Made by a program: the position numbers and the translations under genes
In this document: positions 40,010 to 48,762 of the stretch, piece by piece
Layout of the letters: each line of letters begins with the position of its first letter
Position numbering within the stretch: position 1 is the first letter of the stretch
DNA from: Rhizobium tumorigenes
GTDB taxonomy: Bacteria > Pseudomonadota > Alphaproteobacteria > Rhizobiales > Rhizobiaceae
NCBI RefSeq assembly: GCF_003240565.2
Contig: NZ_CP117255.1
Coordinates: 1,302,001-1,366,000 of the forward strand
Length of the DNA stretch: 64,000 bases
Direction: 5' to 3'
The notes under the pieces: generated by a model
What the model was told of the DNA's origin: nothing
Seen by the model: the letters and a program-made list of their open reading frames with translations, nothing else
The model's database searches: none

Positions 40010-41149
40010 ATGTCGTGGCTGACTGCAGAGGAGGCGTTGGAACTGCTCGGGACGAAACAGCAGACCTTGTACGCCAATGTCAGCCGGGGCCGGATCCGCG
40101 CCAAGCCCGACCCGGCCGAGGGCCGCCGCAGCCTCTATTTTCGCGATGACGTGCTCCGGCTTGCGAACCGTCAGGCCGGACGCCGCAAGAGCGAGACTGT
40201 TGCTGCCGAAGCAATCCAATGGGGCGATCCCATGCTGCCCTCGGCTGTCTCGACCGTTGCCAATGGCCGGCTGTTCTACAGGGGCAGGGATGCCGTAGCG
40301 CTGTCGGAGAATGCGACGCTTGAGGAAGTTGCAGCCCTTCTCTGGGATATGCGCCGTCCGCTGTCTTCCCTGGCGCAGAACGATGCCTCGAAAGACAGCG
40401 CTACAATCGCATCGGCGCTGGTTGCACTGGCAGCTCGGGCGACGCGGGATCTACCGTCCATGGAGAGATTCCAGCCCGCGCTGCAGGGCGACGCGCAGAG
40501 CGTTCTCGCCACCGTCGCAAATGTGCTTGCAACCGGGTCCGGCGACCAGCCCCTGCATAGTCGTCTGGCGGAAAGCTGGGGTCGCCCTGCCGCAGCGTCG
40601 ATCCTTCGCCGCGCGCTGGTGCTGTTTGCCGATCACGAACTGAATGCCTCGACCTTTGCCGCCCGCGTCACAGCCTCGACAGGCTCCTCGCTGTCTGCAG
40701 CGGTCCTGTCCGGACTGGCAACGTTGACGGGACCGCTGCATGGTGGCGCGTGGCAGGCTGTCAGGGTGCTCGTCGGCAACGCTGAGGAGCTTGGTGCCCA
40801 CGAGGCGGTGGGCCGCTATCTGGCTCAGGGGCGGAAGCTTCCAGCCTTCGGGCATCGCCTTTATCCGCACGGCGATATCAGGGCCATCACGCTGCTCCGA
40901 CATTTCGACCTTCCTTCGCATTTCGCCGATCTGCAGGAGGCCGCCGAGGAAATCGTCGGCGATCGCGCCAATGCCGATTTTGCCTTGACGGCGCTTGCCG
41001 TCGCTTACGACCTGCCGCACGATGCGCCGATGATCGTCTTTGCATTGGCGCGGACGGTCGGGTGGCTGGCACATGCAATGGAGCAGGCTACCGGTGGCCA
41101 GCTGATCCGACCGCGGGCTCGTTACATCGGCCCCACATTGGAGGCTTGA
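40010..41149 (+). CDS. Citrate synthase-like protein with an N-terminal DNA-binding domain
   Basis: 379 residues. Residues 1-55 form a small excisionase/MerR-like helix-turn-helix ('LTAEEALELLGTKQQTLYANVSRGRIRA', then 'RSLYFRDDVLRL'). A citrate synthase fold follows, with 'ADHELNASTFAARV', catalytic His244 in 'GPLHGG', His282 in 'FGHRLYP' and Asp323 in 'NADFALTAL', so all three catalytic residues are kept. A metabolite-sensing regulator or moonlighting enzyme is plausible, with the adjacent palindromes as target. GATGAGGATGCC precedes the ATG. Divergent from its paralogue. Confidence 0.85.
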   Translation: MSWLTAEEALELLGTKQQTLYANVSRGRIRAKPDPAEGRRSLYFRDDVLRLANRQAGRRKSETVAAEAIQWGDPMLPSAVSTVANGRLFYRGRDAVALSENATLEEVAALLWDMRRPLSSLAQNDASKDSATIASALVALAARATRDLPSMERFQPALQGDAQSVLATVANVLATGSGDQPLHSRLAESWGRPAAASILRRALVLFADHELNASTFAARVTASTGSSLSAAVLSGLATLTGPLHGGAWQAVRVLVGNAEELGAHEAVGRYLAQGRKLPAFGHRLYPHGDIRAITLLRHFDLPSHFADLQEAAEEIVGDRANADFALTALAVAYDLPHDAPMIVFALARTVGWLAHAMEQATGGQLIRPRARYIGPTLEA

Positions 41150-41342
41150 GCCTGCGCCCCAATGGCAGTAGGAAGATGTAATTCAAACGATTAGGGTTGC
41201 TCACGTATTCTTGATCTTTCGCAGCTACGCTTGCCTGCTAACCCTCGAAGCCGTAATTTGCGAGCACTAAGGCCTGTCGCAAAATCACCTTATACACTTG
41301 ACCGGAGCGACCGCTCCAAAACCGTCCCAAGGAGACGTGACT

Positions 41343-42371
41343 ATGCAGATTGGTATGATCGGCCTCGGCCGCATGGGCAGCAACATGGTGCAGCGGCTGA
41401 TGAAAAACGGCCACACGGCCGTCGTTTTCGACGCCCGCGCCCAGAGCGTCGAGGACCTCAAGGGCATGGGTGCCACTGGCAGCTCCAGCCTTGAGGATTT
41501 TGTCGCCAAGCTGGATAAGCCACGCGCGATCTGGATGATGCTGCCGGCCGCCATCGTCGACAACGAACTGACCAAGCTGGTGCCGTTGCTGGAAGAGGGC
41601 GACATCATCATCGATGGAGGCAATTCCTATTACCACGACGACATCCGTCGTGCGGCAATGCTGAAGCAAAAGGGCATCCACTATGTCGACGTCGGCACCA
41701 GCGGCGGCGTGTTCGGCCTGCAGCGCGGCTATTGCCTGATGATCGGCGGCGAAACGCCGACCGTCCAGCATCTGTCGCCAATCTTTGCAACGCTTGCGCC
41801 CGGCATGGGCGACGTCAAGTCGTCTGCCCAGCGCAGCGAAGTCGCGGCGGCCAAAAGCACGGCAGAGCAGGGCTTCCTGCATTGCGGTCCGCACGGCGCC
41901 GGTCACTTCGTCAAGATGGTCCACAACGGCATCGAATATGGCCTGATGGCTGCCTACGCAGAAGGCTTCAACATCCTGCGCCACGCCAATATCGGCATGC
42001 AGCAGGCCGAGGCGGACGCCGAGACAGCGCCAATGTCGAACCCGGAATTCTATCAGTACAACCTCGACATCCCGGAAATCGCAGAAGTCTGGCGTCGCGG
42101 CAGCGTCATCACCTCCTGGCTGCTCGATCTGACGGCAGATGCGCTGCACGAAGATCCGGCCCTGTCGCAGTATGCCGGCCGCGTTTCGGACTCCGGCGAA
42201 GGCCGCTGGACGATTTCGGCCGCTATCGATGAAGGCGTTCCGACACCTGTCCTGAGCGCGGCCCTCTTCAGCCGCTTCTCTTCGCGCGGCAATGACGGCT
42301 TTGCCAACCAGGTCCTGTCCGCCATGCGCGCCGGCTTCGGCGGCCACCACGAAAAGCCACCCGTCAGGTAA
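41343..42371 (+). CDS. gnd: 6-phosphogluconate dehydrogenase, decarboxylating (short form)
   Basis: 342 residues from ATG 41343, with AAGGAG 7-8 nt upstream. Rossmann motif 'GMIGLGRMG' at the N-terminus, 'DGGNSYYHDD' with 'GTSGGVFG', and 'HFVKMVHNGIEYG' with the catalytic Lys. The length marks the short (GndA/YqeC-type) branch rather than the 470-residue enzyme. It converts 6-phosphogluconate to ribulose-5-phosphate, CO2 and NAD(P)H, and probably prefers NAD+, as reported for short forms. A hairpin at 42396-42421 lies after it. Confidence 0.93.
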   Translation: MQIGMIGLGRMGSNMVQRLMKNGHTAVVFDARAQSVEDLKGMGATGSSSLEDFVAKLDKPRAIWMMLPAAIVDNELTKLVPLLEEGDIIIDGGNSYYHDDIRRAAMLKQKGIHYVDVGTSGGVFGLQRGYCLMIGGETPTVQHLSPIFATLAPGMGDVKSSAQRSEVAAAKSTAEQGFLHCGPHGAGHFVKMVHNGIEYGLMAAYAEGFNILRHANIGMQQAEADAETAPMSNPEFYQYNLDIPEIAEVWRRGSVITSWLLDLTADALHEDPALSQYAGRVSDSGEGRWTISAAIDEGVPTPVLSAALFSRFSSRGNDGFANQVLSAMRAGFGGHHEKPPVR

Positions 42372-42395
42372 GCGGGTCAGCAACAGAAGAACTTC

Positions 42396-42421
42396 CATCG
42401 GGCGGCGAAAGTCGCCCGATG
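42396..42421. terminator. Hairpin between gnd and moeA, both convergent
   Basis: CATCGGGCG-N8-CGCCCGATG; 9-bp perfect stem without a clear T run on either strand, so termination strength is uncertain. Confidence 0.5.
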
Positions 42422-42449
42422 TGATTCTGGCAGTTGCTTGGTAAGGGCG

Positions 42450-43676
42450 TCAGCCCTGCAGGTCGGGCCGCAGCAGGAGAATGGGGCAGGGCATGCCGGC
42501 AGGCATCGCCGGCGCATTTGGCGGCCGGACGATCAGGCAATCCGCCTGGGCAAAGATCTTCATCATCGACGAATCCTGCTTGCCGAAAGGCTCTGCAGAC
42601 CAGCCTCCATCCGGCGATCTGGAAAGCGTTGCGCGCAGATAGTCCTGACGCTGATTGTTCGCGGCGAGCGGTGTCGCCGTCAGCGAAGTTGCCGCGCGCT
42701 GGATCGGCGGCAGACTGGCAAGTTTGCGGATGAGCGGCTCCAGGAACAGGATGCCGCAGACAAGGCTCGATACCGGATTTCCGGGCAGGCCGAGCACATG
42801 TGCCAATCCGAGGCTGCCGACCATTAGCGGCTTGCCGGGCCGCATGGCGATCCGCCAGAAGTCGAGCTGCATGCCTGCTGCCACGAGCGTCGCCTGCACG
42901 AGGTCGTGGTCTCCCACGGAGGCCCCGCCGAGCGTGACGATGACATCTGCACCGGCGTCGCGCGCACGTTCAACAGCCGCCGTAATTGCCGCGCTGTCAT
43001 CCGGCGCAATGCCGAGGTCGAGGATATCGGCTCCGGCTTGTCGAGCGAGCGCTGCAATGCCGAAGGTGCTTGAGGCCAGGATCTGCGATGGACCGGGGAT
43101 TGCGCCGGGCGGCAGCAGTTCATCGCCGGTGGCAAGGATCGCGACAAGCGGTCTGCGGAAGACGGTCAGCGTCGCATGGTTCATGGCTGCTGCCACCGTA
43201 AGCCGGGTGAAGTCCATGACTGTGCCGTGCGGCAGCACGATCTCGCCGTCGACGAAATCCTGGCCCCGTCGCCGCATATGCTGGCCGGCGCGGACCGGAT
43301 AGGTCGAGCGGATGCTGCCGTCGCCGGTCGCCTCGACATCCTCCTGCAGAAGCACACTGTCGGCACCCTCAGGCAGAGGTGCGCCGGTGAAGATGCGAAC
43401 TGCTTCTCCCTCGGCAACAGACCCATCGAACGCGTGACCGGCGGCCGAGACACCGATGACTTTCAAACTGGTATTCGGTGCAGAGAGATCGGCGTGCCGG
43501 ATCGCGTATCCGTCCATCGCCGAGGCGTTGAATGGTGGCTGGGTAAGACGGGCTGGAAGGTCTGTCGCCAGTACGCGACGGGAGGCGTCGCTGAGCGTCA
43601 CGGTCTCGTAGTCAGCGACTGGCCGGACCTTGACCAGCAGCCGCGCCTGCGCCTCGGCAACGGGCAGCAGGCTCAT
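42450..43676 (-). CDS. moeA: Molybdopterin molybdenumtransferase
   Basis: 408 residues, typical of MoeA. Domain blocks: '[17 protein letters not shown]' (about residue 45), '[14 protein letters not shown]' near 95, and the molybdopterin-binding '[13 protein letters not shown]' near 245, plus '[11 protein letters not shown]'. It inserts molybdate into adenylated molybdopterin. Its start overlaps the moaC stop by 4 nt (ATGA), so it is translationally coupled in the moaC-moeA pair. In relatives lexA commonly follows moeA; here gnd does. Confidence 0.95.
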   Translation of the reverse strand: MSLLPVAEAQARLLVKVRPVADYETVTLSDASRRVLATDLPARLTQPPFNASAMDGYAIRHADLSAPNTSLKVIGVSAAGHAFDGSVAEGEAVRIFTGAPLPEGADSVLLQEDVEATGDGSIRSTYPVRAGQHMRRRGQDFVDGEIVLPHGTVMDFTRLTVAAAMNHATLTVFRRPLVAILATGDELLPPGAIPGPSQILASSTFGIAALARQAGADILDLGIAPDDSAAITAAVERARDAGADVIVTLGGASVGDHDLVQATLVAAGMQLDFWRIAMRPGKPLMVGSLGLAHVLGLPGNPVSSLVCGILFLEPLIRKLASLPPIQRAATSLTATPLAANNQRQDYLRATLSRSPDGGWSAEPFGKQDSSMMKIFAQADCLIVRPPNAPAMPAGMPCPILLLRPDLQG

Positions 43677-44173
43677 GAGGATGGGCCTGCAAGGCGGAAG
43701 TCGCCGGATTTGCCGCCGGACTTTTCCTCGAGCCGGATGCCGCCGATTTCCATCAGCCGATCGGCGGCCTTGGCCATGTCGTAGATCGTCAGGCAGGCAA
43801 CGGAGACGGCGGTCAAGGCTTCCATTTCGACGCCGGTGCGTCCCGTGAGCTTTGCGGTCGCCGTAACCCGAAGTCCGGGGAGGCTAGGGTCCGGCGTGAT
43901 CTCCACACCGATCTTGGTGAGCATGAGCGGATGGCAAAGCGGAATGAGGCTCGACGTCTGCTTGGCGCCCATGATCCCTGCCAGGCGCGCCGTGCCGATG
44001 ACGTCGCCTTTCTTGGCGTTACCCTCGAGGATCAGCCGGAGTGTCTCCGGTTGCATCTTCACATGGCCCGAAGCCGTGGCACTTCGTATGGTCTCCGCCT
44101 TGTCGCCGACATCGACCATATGGGCTTCGCCGGACGCGTCGATGTGCGTGAGAGCGCCGTGCTCCGCTGCCAT
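43673..44173 (-). CDS. moaC: Cyclic pyranopterin monophosphate synthase
   Basis: 166 residues, standard MoaC. The family blocks '[29 protein letters not shown]' and '[24 protein letters not shown]' are intact, including the Lys and Asp used in rearranging cyclic GTP intermediate to cPMP. It acts with MoaA in molybdenum cofactor synthesis. One nucleotide separates it from trpC and 4 nt overlap moeA. Confidence 0.96.
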   Translation of the reverse strand: MAAEHGALTHIDASGEAHMVDVGDKAETIRSATASGHVKMQPETLRLILEGNAKKGDVIGTARLAGIMGAKQTSSLIPLCHPLMLTKIGVEITPDPSLPGLRVTATAKLTGRTGVEMEALTAVSVACLTIYDMAKAADRLMEIGGIRLEEKSGGKSGDFRLAGPSS

Positions 44174-44174
44174 G

Positions 44175-44990
44175 CTATTCGGCCGCCAGCGAGGCGGCTT
44201 CGCCCGTCAGAAGGGTCCGCGTTGCCGCCTCCACATCGTCCTTGCGCATCAGGCTTTCGCCGACCAGGAAGGTATTGATGCGGCAGGCCTGCAGCCTGAC
44301 GCAGTCGGCGTGGGTGAAGATGCCGCTCTCGCCGACGATCATCCGATCCGCAGGCACCATCGGTGCCAGCCTTTCGCTGGTGGCAAGGCTGACCTCGAAA
44401 GTGCGCAGGTCGCGGTTGTTGATGCCGATCAGCGGCGACGACAATTTCAGCGCACGCTCCATTTCCGGCTCGTTATGCACCTCCACAAGCACATCCATGC
44501 CAAGCCCGAAGGCCTCGTCCTGCAGGCGCTGCGCATCTTCGTCCGAAAGCGATGCCATGATCAGCAGGATGCAGTCGGCACCCCAGGCGCGGGCTTCTTG
44601 GACCTGGTAGGTCTCGAACATGAAATCCTTGCGCAGGGCCGGCAGGTTGCAGGCGGCGCGGGCAGCCGTCAGGAACGCCGGGGAGCCCTGGAAGCTCGGG
44701 GCATCGGTCAGCACGGAAAGGCAGGCAGCCCCGCCCGTCTCGTAGGCCGCAGCCAATGCCGGCGGATCGAAGTCAGCCCGGATCAACCCCTTGGACGGGC
44801 TTGCCTTCTTGATCTCTGCAATAAGGCCGAACAGGCCAGCCTCATGCTTTGCCACGAGGGCCCGGTGGAAGCCGCGCGGCGGCGTCTGGTCCGCCTGCAT
44901 GGCCTTGAGGTCGGCAAGCGACACCGATGCCTTTGCGGCCTCGATTTCCTGGCGCTTGTAGATTTCGATTTTTTTGAGAATGTCGGTCAT
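44175..44990 (-). CDS. trpC: Indole-3-glycerol phosphate synthase
   Basis: 271 residues from ATG 44990 ([16 protein letters not shown]); 14 earlier codons overlap trpD and are unlikely. TIM barrel with '[20 protein letters not shown]' (catalytic Lys), '[12 protein letters not shown]', '[12 protein letters not shown]' and '[11 protein letters not shown]'. It closes the indole ring of CdRP in tryptophan synthesis. It is a separate IGPS, not fused to TrpF as in enteric bacteria, and lies in a tight trpD-trpC-moaC-moeA cluster. Confidence 0.96.
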   Translation of the reverse strand: MTDILKKIEIYKRQEIEAAKASVSLADLKAMQADQTPPRGFHRALVAKHEAGLFGLIAEIKKASPSKGLIRADFDPPALAAAYETGGAACLSVLTDAPSFQGSPAFLTAARAACNLPALRKDFMFETYQVQEARAWGADCILLIMASLSDEDAQRLQDEAFGLGMDVLVEVHNEPEMERALKLSSPLIGINNRDLRTFEVSLATSERLAPMVPADRMIVGESGIFTHADCVRLQACRINTFLVGESLMRKDDVEAATRTLLTGEAASLAAE

Positions 44991-45006
44991 GGCGAGAGCC
45001 CTTCCT

Positions 45007-46023
45007 TCAGTCGCCGTCGTTGGAGACGGCAATCAGCCTGTCGAGAGCGGCAGCCGTAGCGCCACTGTCGAGCGATTTTGTGGCCAGCCGCATGCCGTCG
45101 ATGACGGTCCCGGCCTTGCCGGCTACGACGAGCGACGCAGCGGCGTTGATCAGCGAGATATCGCGATAGGCATTTTTTTCGCCGGAGAGCACGGCACGCA
45201 AGGCTACCGCATTGGCAACGCCGTCGCCGCCCTTGAGGTCGGCCAGAACAGCATGCTGCACGCCAAAATCGCCGGGGCCAAGTTCAAACGTCCTGATCTT
45301 GCCGTCTTCGAGTGCCGCGACCTGCGTCATCCCCGTCGTGGTGATCTCGTCGAGGCCGTCGCCATGGACGACCCACACGCGTTCGGCACCGAGATCGCGC
45401 AGCACTTCGGCAAGCGGCACCACCCATTGCGGCGCATAGACGCCGAGCAGCTGCCGACGCGCACCTGCAGGGTTCGACAGGGGCCCTAGAAGATTGAAGA
45501 TCGTCCGGGTGCCGAGTTCCACCCTGGAAGGACCGACATGCCGCATCGCGGAATGGTGCATCTGGGCGAACATGAAGCCGATACCTGCCTCCCGGATACA
45601 GCGGCCTATATGCTCCGGCGAGATGTCGAGCTTGACGCCCAGCGCCGAAAGGCTGTCGGCAGCACCGGACTTCGAGCTCAGCGCCCGGTTGCCATGCTTT
45701 GCTACCGGCACGCCGCAACCGGCGACGATCAAGGCGGCGAGTGTGGAAATATTATAGGTGCCGGTCCCGTCGCCGCCGGTGCCGACGATATCGATGGCAT
45801 CGGCCGGAGCTTCCACCGGAAGCATCTTGGCGCGCATCGTGGTGACGGCGCCGACGATCTCGTCGACGGTTTCGCCTTTCATCCGCAGCGCCATCAGGAA
45901 GCCGCCGATCTGCGACGGCGTGGCTTCGCCGGACATCAGGATCTCGAAAGCCTGCCGCGCCTCGTCGCGCGTCAGACTTTCATGGCCAGCGACTTTGGCA
46001 AGCAGTGGCTTCAGATCGGCCAT
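45007..46023 (-). CDS. trpD: Anthranilate phosphoribosyltransferase
   Basis: 338 residues. PRPP-binding '[19 protein letters not shown]' (about residue 80), '[15 protein letters not shown]' near 110, and '[13 protein letters not shown]' near 170. It joins anthranilate to PRPP in the second step of tryptophan synthesis. It starts 18 nt after ppiD ends and 16 nt before trpC begins. The trpE(G) gene is not in the window, as is usual in rhizobia where the trp genes are split. Confidence 0.96.
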   Translation of the reverse strand: MADLKPLLAKVAGHESLTRDEARQAFEILMSGEATPSQIGGFLMALRMKGETVDEIVGAVTTMRAKMLPVEAPADAIDIVGTGGDGTGTYNISTLAALIVAGCGVPVAKHGNRALSSKSGAADSLSALGVKLDISPEHIGRCIREAGIGFMFAQMHHSAMRHVGPSRVELGTRTIFNLLGPLSNPAGARRQLLGVYAPQWVVPLAEVLRDLGAERVWVVHGDGLDEITTTGMTQVAALEDGKIRTFELGPGDFGVQHAVLADLKGGDGVANAVALRAVLSGEKNAYRDISLINAAASLVVAGKAGTVIDGMRLATKSLDSGATAAALDRLIAVSNDGD

Positions 46024-46041
46024 AGACGTCGGTTCCCTAGC

Positions 46042-47937
46042 TTAGCGCTGCACGGCCTGAGCCGCGGCCTCGCGGTTTACGGTCACGCCGTATTTCGTCT
46101 GCAACTCGGCAACCATCTGGTCGAGGATATCGTCACCGGCAGCGTCTGCAATCCTGGAAATCTGCTGATCCTGGTTGGCAAGGACATCCGTGGCTGGCGG
46201 CGTCGTGTTGACGTCCGTTACTTTCAGCAGGATCTGCGTCGTGTCGTCGCCGCCGACGGCGCTGGCAACGGTATCGACAGGTCCGGAGAACGCTGCGGAT
46301 ACGCCAGCGCGGCCAAGGACGCTGTCGTCCATGTTGCGCGTCACGTTGGTCTTGTTCTCAACGGCAATGCCGAGCGGCGCGGCAATATCGGCGAGCGACT
46401 TGCCCTTCTTGGCCTCATCCTTCAGGGCGGTGGCCTTGGCGGCGAGGGCGACCTTCTGTTGTTCTGCAGTCCAGTCGGCAGCCGCCTTGTCATGCACCTC
46501 CGCAAGCGGACGATCGTGCTCGGGCGTCACGTCCAGCACGTCGAACCACACATAGCCGTCGCTGCCGATGGGAACGGGAAGTGCCTGGACGCCGACATCG
46601 GTCTTGAAGGCTTCCGTGAGCAGCTTCTGGCGCTCGGGAATATCCTTGACCTCGTTGCCGGCTTTGTCGAGGCCGGTGGCGTCGACGGAATCGACCGTCA
46701 CGGGCTTCAGTTTCAGTTGCTGCGCTGCTTCGACCAGTGTCGCGCCGGAGCCGCGTGCATCTTCGAACTTGTCGTGCAGGTCGGCGATCTGCGAAGACGC
46801 TGCAGCAATCGCCATCTGCTTGCGCAGGTCTTCCTTGACGTCCTCGAACGACTTGGCGCTTTCCACCTTGATGTTGGTGACGCGCAGGATCACAGGTCCG
46901 AACGATCCCTCGATGACGCCGGTCGTGCCGCCGTCCTTGGTCACAGCGAAAGCCGGCTCCGCAATGGCTGAATCCGGAACGCTTGCCTTGTTGAATGTGC
47001 CGAGCATGACGTCGCTGGCGGTCTTGCCCTGATCGGTCACGAGCTGGTCGAAGGTCGTGCCGGTTTTAAGGGCGACGGAAGCCGCGTCCGCCAGGTCCTT
47101 GTTGGCAAAGCTCAGCTGTTCGATGGTCCGGGTTGCCGGGGTCGTGAAGCTTTCCTTGCGCTTTTCGAATTCGGCGCGCACCGCATCGTCCGTGATGGCG
47201 GCGGTATCGGCAATGTCGGCTGCCTGCAGCTTCACGTAGGAAAGTTTGCGATACTCCGGCGCGCGGTACCGCGACTTTACGCCCTCGAACCACTTTGCAA
47301 GCACATCGTCGGCCGGTGCCTTGACCGGATCGATGTTCGCATTGGTGAGGATCAGGTAGTCGATGCTGCGGCTCTCGTCGTGAAACTCCTTAAGGCCGGC
47401 AACCAGCGTTTGCGGTGCCTTGAAGCCGTTGGAGATGGAATCGACGATCTGGCCGCGTACGGCGACCTTGCTACGCTCGTTGATATAGTCGTCCTGGCTG
47501 ATGCCTGCATTGGCGAGGCGGCTTGTGAACAGCCCGCGGTCGAATTGACCAGTGTTCGACTTGAATGCCGGGTCCTCGCCGATCAGCTTGGCGAGCCGGT
47601 CCTGCGACAGGCCGAGGTTCATGTCAGCAGCCAGTTGGTCCAGCGAGGCACCGGCGACGAGCTGGGAGTTGGTCTGCTGTTCGAGCCCGAAGGCGCGGGC
47701 CTGCTCCGGCGACAGCTGCGTGCCGAACTGCTGGCTCAGCGCCGAGAGCTGGCGTCGATAGGCGAGGCGATATTCCGCGGCGCCGATCTGCTGGTCGCCG
47801 ACAGTGATGACGGTCGATCCGGTGCTCCCGCCGATCAAGGACCGCGACACGCCCCAGATCCCGAAGGATGCCACAAGCAACAGCATCAGGCCTTTGGCGA
47901 CCCAGGTGCGGGCCAATTTTCTCAGCAGTTCAAACAT
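46042..47937 (-). CDS. ppiD: Peptidyl-prolyl isomerase D (PpiD/SurA_N_3 family)
   Basis: 631 residues. An N-terminal anchor helix (about residues 16-34: 'GLMLLLVASFGIWGVSRSL') places the large rest in the periplasm; a SurA-N-like chaperone region with 'LGLSQDRLAKLIGED' follows, then a parvulin-type domain in the middle ('TPATRTIEQLSFANKDLADA') and a C-terminal helical region. It should assist folding of proteins leaving SecYEG. It heads the trpD-trpC-moaC-moeA run with an 18-nt gap, and is divergent from the DUF883 gene. Confidence 0.9.
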   Translation of the reverse strand: MFELLRKLARTWVAKGLMLLLVASFGIWGVSRSLIGGSTGSTVITVGDQQIGAAEYRLAYRRQLSALSQQFGTQLSPEQARAFGLEQQTNSQLVAGASLDQLAADMNLGLSQDRLAKLIGEDPAFKSNTGQFDRGLFTSRLANAGISQDDYINERSKVAVRGQIVDSISNGFKAPQTLVAGLKEFHDESRSIDYLILTNANIDPVKAPADDVLAKWFEGVKSRYRAPEYRKLSYVKLQAADIADTAAITDDAVRAEFEKRKESFTTPATRTIEQLSFANKDLADAASVALKTGTTFDQLVTDQGKTASDVMLGTFNKASVPDSAIAEPAFAVTKDGGTTGVIEGSFGPVILRVTNIKVESAKSFEDVKEDLRKQMAIAAASSQIADLHDKFEDARGSGATLVEAAQQLKLKPVTVDSVDATGLDKAGNEVKDIPERQKLLTEAFKTDVGVQALPVPIGSDGYVWFDVLDVTPEHDRPLAEVHDKAAADWTAEQQKVALAAKATALKDEAKKGKSLADIAAPLGIAVENKTNVTRNMDDSVLGRAGVSAAFSGPVDTVASAVGGDDTTQILLKVTDVNTTPPATDVLANQDQQISRIADAAGDDILDQMVAELQTKYGVTVNREAAAQAVQR

Positions 47938-48050
47938 CGGAATGCTAACCTCAATACGGAACGGCCTCGCAAATCAGGCGAAGCATTGGCTGTTCCTTAG
48001 AGCAATCCGCACGGGAATTGAAGAGCATCCGCCGAAATCGCAAAATGCGC

Positions 48051-48075
48051 GGAACCAATGCCGATACTCGGCGTT
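48051..48075 (+). promoter_or_regulatory. EcfG-type (general stress) promoter of the DUF883 gene
   Basis: GGAAC-N16-CGTT, a full match to the alphaproteobacterial EcfG consensus. It lies 29 nt upstream of the ATG at 48104. Confidence 0.8.
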
Positions 48076-48103
48076 TATCGGGCACAAACAAAGGAGCTGA
48101 AAA

Positions 48104-48385
48104 ATGGCTGAACTGAAAACCGCTTCCATCCAATCCGCAGCAGCACGCGTCGAAACTGAAGCAGCAGCGCAGGATCTTTCCGCGCAGATCGCCGCACTCA
48201 AGGAAGATCTAGCCAAGCTGTCGGACAGCGTTGTGGCAATCAGTCAGGGTGCCAAGACGGTCGTTACAGAAGAAGCCGCCCTGGTTACCTCGCGCGTCCG
48301 CGACAAGGTCCGGGAAGAGCCGCTTTTCGCTCTCGCAGTGACCGCCGGTATCGCCTACGTGGTCGGCCTTCTCAGCCGCCGCTGA
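48104..48385 (+). CDS. DUF883 (ElaB/YqjD-type) membrane-anchored stress protein
   Basis: 93 residues. A long amphipathic helix ('QDLSAQIAALKEDLAKLSDSVVAISQGAKTVV') is followed by 'VRDKVREEPLFALAVTAGIAYVVGLLSRR', one C-terminal membrane segment and a basic tip. This is the ElaB/YqjD plan; E. coli relatives bind stationary-phase ribosomes at the membrane. AAAGGAG precedes the ATG. A perfect EcfG-type promoter indicates induction by general stress. Confidence 0.85.
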   Translation: MAELKTASIQSAAARVETEAAAQDLSAQIAALKEDLAKLSDSVVAISQGAKTVVTEEAALVTSRVRDKVREEPLFALAVTAGIAYVVGLLSRR

Positions 48386-48407
48386 TACCACCAAATCTGA
48401 ACTAAAA

Positions 48408-48436
48408 ATAAAGCCGGCGATCATCGCCGGCTTTAT
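48408..48436 (+). terminator. Terminator of the DUF883 gene
   Basis: AAAGCCGGCGA-TCA-TCGCCGGCTTT, an 11-bp stem, followed by ATTG; 23 nt after the stop. Confidence 0.87.
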
Positions 48437-48762
48437 TGCGTTTATGGCTCGCATACAGCCATAGCGATATAGAACGTTTGACTTATTATGTATTGGGGTA
48501 TAGTAAGCATGCTAACGAATGGCAGGCTTTATGCCCATGACGATTTTCTCTTTCCACGCTTTACCTGAAGACGTCCCAGCGCGCCGCCAATTATGCGAGC
48601 CTGCTGTCGGCCTGACGCCCTCTCACAGGCTGTCTGTTCACAACAGACCGGTGGAGAAGGGCCATCGCAGGCATTCCCCTCTCGTCCCCACATTCGTCAA
48701 TAGTTCCCGCCCCAACCACGTTGCCAGCGGCCGTTTTGCCCTGTGCCAGCAAGAGACCTCAC
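48437..48762. other. Upstream region of emrA, with a palindrome and a possible gene remnant
   Basis: About 326 bases with no gene I can support. It contains GTCTGTT-CAC-AACAGAC at 48632-48648, a candidate repressor operator for the pump genes. A 22-codon frame ending at the TGA at 48612-48614 reads 'LYLKTSQRAANYASLLSA' and looks like the C-terminus of a longer protein, possibly a decayed gene. A start-to-stop frame of 83 codons from 48519 overlaps emrA and looks non-coding. Confidence 0.4.
48632..48648. promoter_or_regulatory. Inverted repeat upstream of emrAB, candidate operator
   Basis: GTCTGTT-CAC-AACAGAC, perfect 7-bp arms around a 3-nt spacer, about 115 nt upstream of the emrA ATG. Typical for TetR- or MarR-type regulators; none is encoded adjacent. 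Confidence 0.55.
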
